NCBI GenBank assembly: GCA_047967505.1
Contig: CM106541.1
Strand: one strand, 5' to 3'
Length of the DNA: 64,000 nt
From: Dipteris shenzhenensis
Taxonomy: Eukaryota; Polypodiophyta; Polypodiopsida; Gleicheniales
Shown here: in pieces, positions 57,976-64,000 of the stretch
Numbering within the stretch: position 1 is the stretch's first letter
Layout: each line of letters starts with the position of its first letter
Position numbers and translations under genes: made by a program
Notes under the pieces: model-generated
Database searches by the model: none
What the model was told of the DNA's origin: nothing
Seen by the model: the letters and a program-made list of their open reading frames with translations, nothing else

Positions 57976-58467
57976 AGCTACAAGGAGGACATGCTTTCGT
58001 GGTGGGTGTATTACTTGGAATCGGCAAAGACGGTGAATATTAATTTCCCTAGCTATTGTTTTTTCTGTTCCTTTAAGGTACTTGTCAAGCTCATGATGTA
58101 GGTTTCTTTTGGCAAGAGATGATGGAGGCGCAAAGTTGTATAGAGCGAAAATACCAGGATGAAAAGGACCCCAAGTGAAAGGAGGAGATATTATGGGTGT
58201 ACAAGTCGACAAAGACAAGCCTAGCAGTGTGTCATCCGAGTGTGTGAAGTGTTCTGCAATAGTTCATCAGACTAGTCTAAAGAGCTGGGAGATGCTTGGT
58301 TGCTATAGAGAGGTTGATAAGATAGTTGGGAGTTTGGAATTTCCTTGAGCCACAAAATGTTGTATTTTGAAAAAGTAAAAATCTTGCAGGCATTTCTTGG
58401 ACTTGTGGACTTTCTCAGCTTGCCATCATCCTGTGAAGAGAGTGGGAGAGAAGGAAGGAGTCTCACT

Positions 58468-58786
58468 TGCAGCTTTCTCACATACACAATGGGGAATATA
58501 CACAAAGGTGGAGGTTGAAAATAGTTTTCCTCTTCTTAGTTGTGAAAGCCAAAAGAACTCTAAGTACAAAAGAATAGGTGAACCCTATATGTGGGTCTCA
58601 AACCAAACTCAGCTAACTAAGGTGGCATATTAACTGAGCCACTAACTAGAGTACATAAAGATACATGTCATACAACTATTATTCATGGCCAGTGTACCAA
58701 CCGCATCTACAGCTAACAAGTCAGTGACATAAATGCACAACGGTCACCCTAGCATATCACGAGTGGTGGAGCTCGATATCTCAACA
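58468..58786 (-). repeat. 3' LTR of the Copia element
   Basis: Begins TGTTGAG at 58786 directly after the polypurine tract and ends near CTGCA at 58468. Confidence 0.88.
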
Positions 58787-61700
58787 CTCCCCCTCGAGCT
58801 CAATCCCAATTCCTGCACACCAAGCAGGTCTCTGAACTTGCACAGCTTCTCTGCACCCAATGCCTTCGTGAATATGTCAGCTACCTGATCCTCTATGCTG
58901 ACATAAACTAGATCAATAAAACCTACTAGAACCTTCTCCCGCACATAGTGATAATCCACCTCAATGTGCTTTGTTCTAGCATGATAGACTGGGTTATTTG
59001 CCAAGTGTATACTGCTCATGTTGTCACAATAAATGACAACTGGCCCATCTATAGACTGATGCATATCATAAAGTAGCTTATGCAACCAAGCTACCTCACA
59101 TGCAGCCATTGCTGCACCCCTGTACTCAGCCTTTGTGCTCGACAAGGCAACTATAGGCTGTTTCTTGCTACTCCAAGTGACTGCAGCACTCCTAAAAGAG
59201 AATGCATATCCACTAGTAGATCGTCTATAAGAAATACTACTAGCCCAATCAGCATCAGTGTATCCATGCAACTGTATCTAAACCCCAGTCTCATAAAATA
59301 GTCCATACTGCAATGTGGACTTCACATACCTCAATATGCATCTAGCTGCATCCAAATGCGATTTCCTTGGAGCCTGCATAAACTGACTTACCAGCCCAAC
59401 ATCATAGCTCAAATTTGGCCTGGTAATAGTCATATAAATCAAACTTCCTACTATGGGTCTGTACATAGTAGGGTCTTCCAAAAGGTCACCTGCATCTGCG
59501 ATCAACTTCACATTCTGCTCCAAAGGAACTAAAATAGGCTTACAGCCTGTCATCCCATATTTGGATAGCATGTCCAATCCATACTGCCTCTGCAAGAGCC
59601 ATACCCCACTTGTGGATCTAATCACCTCAATGCCCAAGAAGAACACAGCTCTCCCAAATCCTTCATCTCAAACTTCTGCTTCAATAGCATTTTCACATGA
59701 AGGATATCTTCATCACTATCACTTGTGATGATCAAATCATCAACATAAATGACAAGCAGCATAATACCTTTCCCTGTTTTTCTCACATAAAGTGAGAAAT
59801 CTGCCTTGGAAATCTGAAAGCCAATAGTGACAAGATACTGTCTTATCTTGTCATACCATGCTCTGGGTGCTTGCTTCAAGCCATACAAGGCTTTCTTCAA
59901 CCTGCAAACAAACTCAGGATGAACAGCATGAACATAACCTGGTGGCTGCTCCATACAGATCTCTTCTTGCAAATCACCATGCAAGAAAGCATTCTTTACA
60001 TCCATCTGATGTAAAGACCATCCCTTTGATGCAACCATAGCAATGACTGCTCTCATAATCAATGTCATATGTCTGTGCATACCCCTTGACAACTAATCTT
60101 GCCTTGTATCTGTTCACAGAACCATCTGCATTTTGTGCTTCACCTTATAAACCCACTTGCAGCCAATTGTGTTCTTGTCTTTAGGCAAAGGCACCAATTC
60201 CCATGTAGCATTTGCTTCCAAGGCATCCATTTCTTCATCCATGGCTTTCTCCCATTTTTCTTTTCCCATGGCTTGCTCAAAAGAAGTGGGTTCTGGTTCA
60301 TGTATCACTTTGACCATATAGGCATAGTGAATGGCTGTAAATCCATCATATTTCAGCCTATCCACAGGATACCTAGCTCTGGTAGACCTGCACAAAATAG
60401 GTTCACTACCAGGTGCTCTCAAAACATCCCTTGTCTTCCTTACTCCAGGTGTAACAATAGAAGGAATACCCAACTCATCATCAGGGCTCTGTCTTGAGCC
60501 ACTGAATTCACCATCCACATAAGAGTGACCTGCATTCGCATCAACCATGGGATGATCTACTTTCTCTTTTCCTTTTCGTGATACTTGCATACCACTATCT
60601 GCATTGCTTTGAGGAGATCCTCCTGATGTCAATCTGCCTATCCATGGCGAAGTATGTGAACCACTGCTAGAGGACACTATAGGTCCACTAATATTTTATG
60701 ATTGCTGCTGTGAATTCAGTGCAACATTACCATTTTGTGCATCTACATCATCAATCACATTTACTGGTTTATATCAGTTGCTCATCTCATCAAAAATAAC
60801 ATCTCTGCTCACTGTAAACTTACGAGTAGAAGGGTTATAGCATCTACACCCTTTCTGCTGTAGAGAATAACCAATAAAGATGCACTTCTCAACTTTTGGA
60901 TCCAACTTGGATCTCAACTCATCTAGCACATGAACATAGGCAATGCAACCAAAAACTTTCAAATGAGATATATCTGGTTTCCTACCAGTATACCTCTCCT
61001 CTGGTGTCATGCCATGTATTGCTACAGTGGAAGTCCTGTTCATTATGTAGACTGCTGTAGCAACTGCTTCAGCCCAATAATAATCTAGCAGGTCTTTTTT
61101 GTTGAGCATGGCACGAGATACCTCTCCACCAATATGCCTGTTTTTCCTTTTTGCAAGTCCATTTTGCTGTGGGGTATGACTGCATGAATATTGCTGCTTT
61201 ATGCCATGCTCCTGCAGGAAACTTGCAAACTCATTTGAGAGGTACTGTCCCCCTCCATCTGACCTTAGGCATTTTATTTGCAGGCCTGTTTCTTTTTCAA
61301 CCATAGCTTTAAAAGCTTTGAAATGTCCAAACACTTCACTTTTCTTTTTCATAAAATACACCCAAACTTTTCTGCTGTAGTCATCAATATAAGTGACAAA
61401 ATAATGACAGCCTCCAGTAGATGTAGCTTTAGTAGTCCACACAACATAGTGGATTAATTCCAATGGCCTCTTACTCTCTTGAACATGTCTAGGAAATGGT
61501 TTCCTTGCCTATTTTCCAAATTGATAGGCTTCACATATCTTATGCATTTCTGCAACCTTGAACTTAGGCAATCCTGCAACAATATTTTGGTCCTGCATTA
61601 ATTTAAGTCACTGTACATTAACATGACCAATGCGTTTATGCCATATATCAATATCTGCATCTACATTGGTCCCATGTGCAAACATTGCTACACTCAATTC

Positions 61701-62114
61701 AGGCATCTCCGCATCCAATGTAAACATCTTGCCCTTCTTCTTCCCTTTTGCTATCAAGCAACCTTTATTTTTCATATCCTCAACAAAGCATCCATGAGGA
61801 TTAAATCTGACTTGCAAGCCCTGCTCAACCATTTGACCAACAGAAACTAGGTTCTTGGTGATATTTGGGACATGAAATACATCAGATAGGTATTTCTTTT
61901 TCCAATCTTGCATAGACAAAGGAATTTTACCAATATGCACAATAGGATGTGCAGTATCATCACCAGTCTCCACAAATCCTAGTCTTTCCATTTTCCTTGC
62001 ATCCCGCATCCATTTTGCATGACCTGTCATGTGGTTTGATGCATCTGAGTCAACATACCACACATCATTGCTTTCTTCTACACTTGTCATAGAATTGGTC
62101 ATGTGCTGCACCAT
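58744..62114 (-). pseudogene. pol: Copia pol (protease, integrase, RT, RNase H), disabled
   Basis: Protease: WYVDSDASNHMTG near 62060, where the catalytic DSG reads DSD. GAG-pre-integrase: DIWHKRIGHVNVQ at 61650. Integrase (61463-60774): FVTYIDDYSRKVWVYF and SDGGGQYLSNEF, but HYVVW stands where HSDVW is usual and the third catalytic residue in TPQQNGLAKRKNR is Lys instead of Glu. RT (60677-59622): [41 protein letters not shown] and an intact YVDDLIITSDS. RNase H (59646-58744): SGYAFSFRSAAVTWSSKKQ, ALSSTKAEYRGAA, VIYCDNMSSI and ADIFTKALG, ending just inside the 3' LTR. Stops near 60774, 60680, 60113 and a frameshift near 59640 separate the segments. Long intact runs show the copy is moderately young. 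Confidence 0.9.
58787..58797 (-). other. polypurine tract
   Basis: The minus strand reads CGAGGGGGAG immediately before the TGTTGAG start of the 3' LTR. This is the expected plus-strand priming site. Confidence 0.8.
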
Positions 62115-62149
62115 AAACAGATGCTCATTTCTTTCATCACCCTGTCTAC

Positions 62150-62983
62150 TAGAGGATGCATAATTGCCTTATTGCAATTTTCCAGTCATGATGTCATTCT
62201 GCTTTTTATAGCAGTCCTTAACCATATGACCCATTTTACCATAGTAGTGGCATTCAACATTGATGTCTGCATTTTGGCCTCTCTACCATCCACCATGACC
62301 TCTTTGGCTCCCCCTACCTCTAAAGTTACCATGTCCTTCTAGCATTTGAGTAGAAAACTTATTTTGAAGTTCCTCCTGAAGAAGATGCACCACCATTTCT
62401 CTGCTCTTTAGAAATTAGAAGAGCAGTCAACTCCTCAAAATCATGAAAATTCTCACGGATGGCAAATGGATGTCCAGAATTGTGCATAATCCTTTCCTAG
62501 ACCATTCAAGGTCACATAAACTAAATCATCATCTTCCACTGGTGACCCAATAGAAGTAAGTGCATCTACAATCTTCTTCACCTTCATGTGGTAGTCATTA
62601 ATGCTCATAGTTTCTCTCTGCACAGTATGCAACTCCTCCTTGAGTTGCATTTTCCTGGCTTGTGTATTTGCGCTATACATTTTTGTCAAAGTATCCCATG
62701 CCTCCTTCGGTGTGCTTACATCCTGAATATGCACAATCATAGAATCTAAAATACTGATAGACAGCCAATACATAACTTTTCTGGCTCTCTCATGCCAGCC
62801 TTTAAATGCCTACAACTCCTGTTGATTGGGAACATTAGTAAGAACTGGTTCTTGTTCAGCTCCAGTAATGAACTCCCAATAGCCTTTTCCCTTAAGGAAA
62901 TTCGTCATTCTAAACTTCCATGCTTGGAAGTTCTTCTTGTCAAGCTTTTCAGTGACAATCTGTGAAAGAGCATCAGACGCCAT
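62150..62983 (-). pseudogene. gag: Copia gag, disabled
   Basis: Starts MASDALSQIVTEKLDKKNF at 62983 and continues FQAWKFRMTNFL, WHERARKVMYWLS, KEAWDTLTKMYSANTQARK and SINDYHMKVKKIVDAL, the UBN2-type Gag pattern. A TAG near 62812 replaces what was probably CAG. A TGA near 62452 replaces a likely CGA. The zinc knuckle reads CHYYGKMGHMVKDC near 62255, with its second Cys changed to Tyr. Gag would form the particle and bind RNA; this copy cannot. Confidence 0.8.
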
Positions 62984-63308
62984 TACAGAACACTGCAAAA
63001 TATTCTGTCACTGCAAAAAAACACAACTTCTGCCTCACAAGGGCAAATCTGCAAAACTGATGAGAATGGTATTTGACCACACAGTCACTTCTAGTGACGA
63101 TTATGCATCAACAGGCAATAAGAATGATTCTGTCACTCCCAATATCTCTGTGCACAGGCATACGATGTAATTTTTATGATAACTTTTCACCGACCTGCAG
63201 AACAATGGTCGCACAGCAAAAACAAGGCACTTTCCTGAGTGCCTGCGGGAAACTTCTGCCGCCAAAACGGGCCCCGAAATGGCCTCGAATCAAAAAAATA
63301 ATTTCACT

Positions 63309-63624
63309 TCCAGCTTTCTCACATACACAATGGGGAATATACACAAAGGTGGAGGCTGAAAACGGTTTTCCTCTTCTTAGTTGTGAAAGCCAAAAGAACT
63401 CTAAGTATAAAAGAATAGGTGAACCCTATATGTGGGTCTCAAACCAAACTCAGCTAACTAAGGTGGCATACTAACTAAGCCACTAACTAGAGTACATAAA
63501 GATAACTGTCATCTAGCTATTATTCATGGGTGGTGTACCAACTGCATTTGTAGCTAACAAGTCGGTGACATAAATGCACAACGGTCACCCTAGCATATCA
63601 CGAGTGGAGCTCGATCTCTCAACA
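63309..63624 (-). repeat. 5' LTR of the Copia element
   Basis: Begins TGTTGAG (minus strand, 63624) and is collinear with 58468-58786 over its whole length, apart from one 3-bp indel and scattered substitutions. Confidence 0.88.
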
Positions 63625-64000
63625 CACTCAACACATCCATGATCTATGGTGCTCATAATACCTGATTTTGTGTCGAGCTACTTACATGTTAGTACTTAAA
63701 TGTTTTAAGTAGCCCGATGGTTGAAATCTAACAATTAAAGATAACCTGTCTAAAGGGGACTATTTTAGTATAGCACTGTGCAACAAATTTTAGGATAGCA
63801 TGGTAGTAGTGCAGGGATAGCATGGTAGTAGTGTAGGATAAGTGATTGCTAGTGCGGTGGTTAGTTGCACTAGGATATTAACAACCACCAGTGCAGTAGT
63901 TTGCTTCTATTATTACAAGATGAATGGATTTGTGGATGTGTGAATTCATTATGGGATTTAATAAATCCAGCGTGGTAGTTGTTGGGATATACTAAAAACA
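63625..64000. other. right flank, short duplication only
   Basis: A 22-bp unit (GGATAGCATGGTAGTAGTG) is repeated at 63793 and 63815. No gene recognised to the window end. Confidence 0.5.

Larger units (their letters stand above)
58468..63624 (-). mobile_element. near full-length Copia retrotransposon, minus strand
   Basis: Bounded by two LTRs in the same orientation: 5' LTR 63309-63624 and 3' LTR 58468-58786. A polypurine tract adjoins the 3' LTR. All Copia domains occur in order: gag, protease, integrase, RT, RNase H. The LTRs differ at about 20 of 317 aligned positions by eye, so the insertion is not recent. A clear 5-bp target duplication and a standard primer-binding site were not found, so the outer ends are approximate to a few bases. 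Stops and catalytic changes make it defective. Confidence 0.92.

Noticed and set aside
63300-63309. Primer-binding site of the minus-strand Copia
   Set aside because: The sequence after the 5' LTR (TGGAAGTGAAATT) does not match a plant tRNA 3' end that I can recall; left unassigned.

Overview
This is nuclear DNA from a land plant, most likely a fern or another seed-free plant with a large, repeat-rich genome. The lineage is an inference from three things: a long PLS-type pentatricopeptide gene of the kind expanded in ferns, intron-bearing genes lying far apart, and wall-to-wall decayed Copia and Gypsy retrotransposons. There are no operons; most of the sequence is transposon debris, microsatellite and unidentifiable intergenic DNA.

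Layout. 1-3.4 kb (minus strand): the first three exons of a DNA polymerase zeta catalytic subunit gene (REV3). The gene runs off the left edge, and its third intron carries a 1,020-bp solo LTR (1148-2167) flanked by the 5-bp target duplication AAACC. 4.7-4.9 kb: a tripartite foldback. 5.8-7.1 kb: a Copia scrap followed by long CT tracts. 10.4-13.6 kb: a decayed minus-strand Copia. 15.6-18.7 kb: an open PLS-class PPR gene of 1,041 codons, built of eight triplets with an exact 303-bp period, whose DYW tail has been frameshifted away. 18.9-31.8 kb: nested Copia and Gypsy remnants, including a Gypsy pol and a long extra coding region downstream of it. 31.7-33.9 kb: two tandem LTRs of one Gypsy family, each followed by a mutated primer-binding site. 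34-38.3 kb: low-complexity and coding-like DNA I cannot name.

38.6-42.7 kb (minus strand) holds two notable pseudogenes. The first is a histone H3-like gene with an H3-like N-terminus, a tail of about 270 codons, a nearly complete histone fold, and telobox motifs upstream. The second is a multi-exon gene of an uncharacterised family. 49.0-49.6 kb: a two-exon gene for a small protein resembling the ACT-like C-terminal domain of plant bHLH factors. 53.1-53.3 kb: a short LTR with an initiator-tRNA-Met primer site. 54.6-58 kb: assorted tandem repeats. 58.5-63.6 kb: a nearly full-length minus-strand Copia with both LTRs, a polypurine tract, and stop or catalytic-site mutations.

Probably functional host genes are few: REV3 (partial), the PPR gene (a site-recognition protein lacking its editing domain), and perhaps the ACT-like gene. 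I found no CRISPR, rRNA or convincing tRNA gene. The best candidate for something undescribed is the long-tailed H3-like gene. It is broken here, so its interest lies in whether intact relatives exist.
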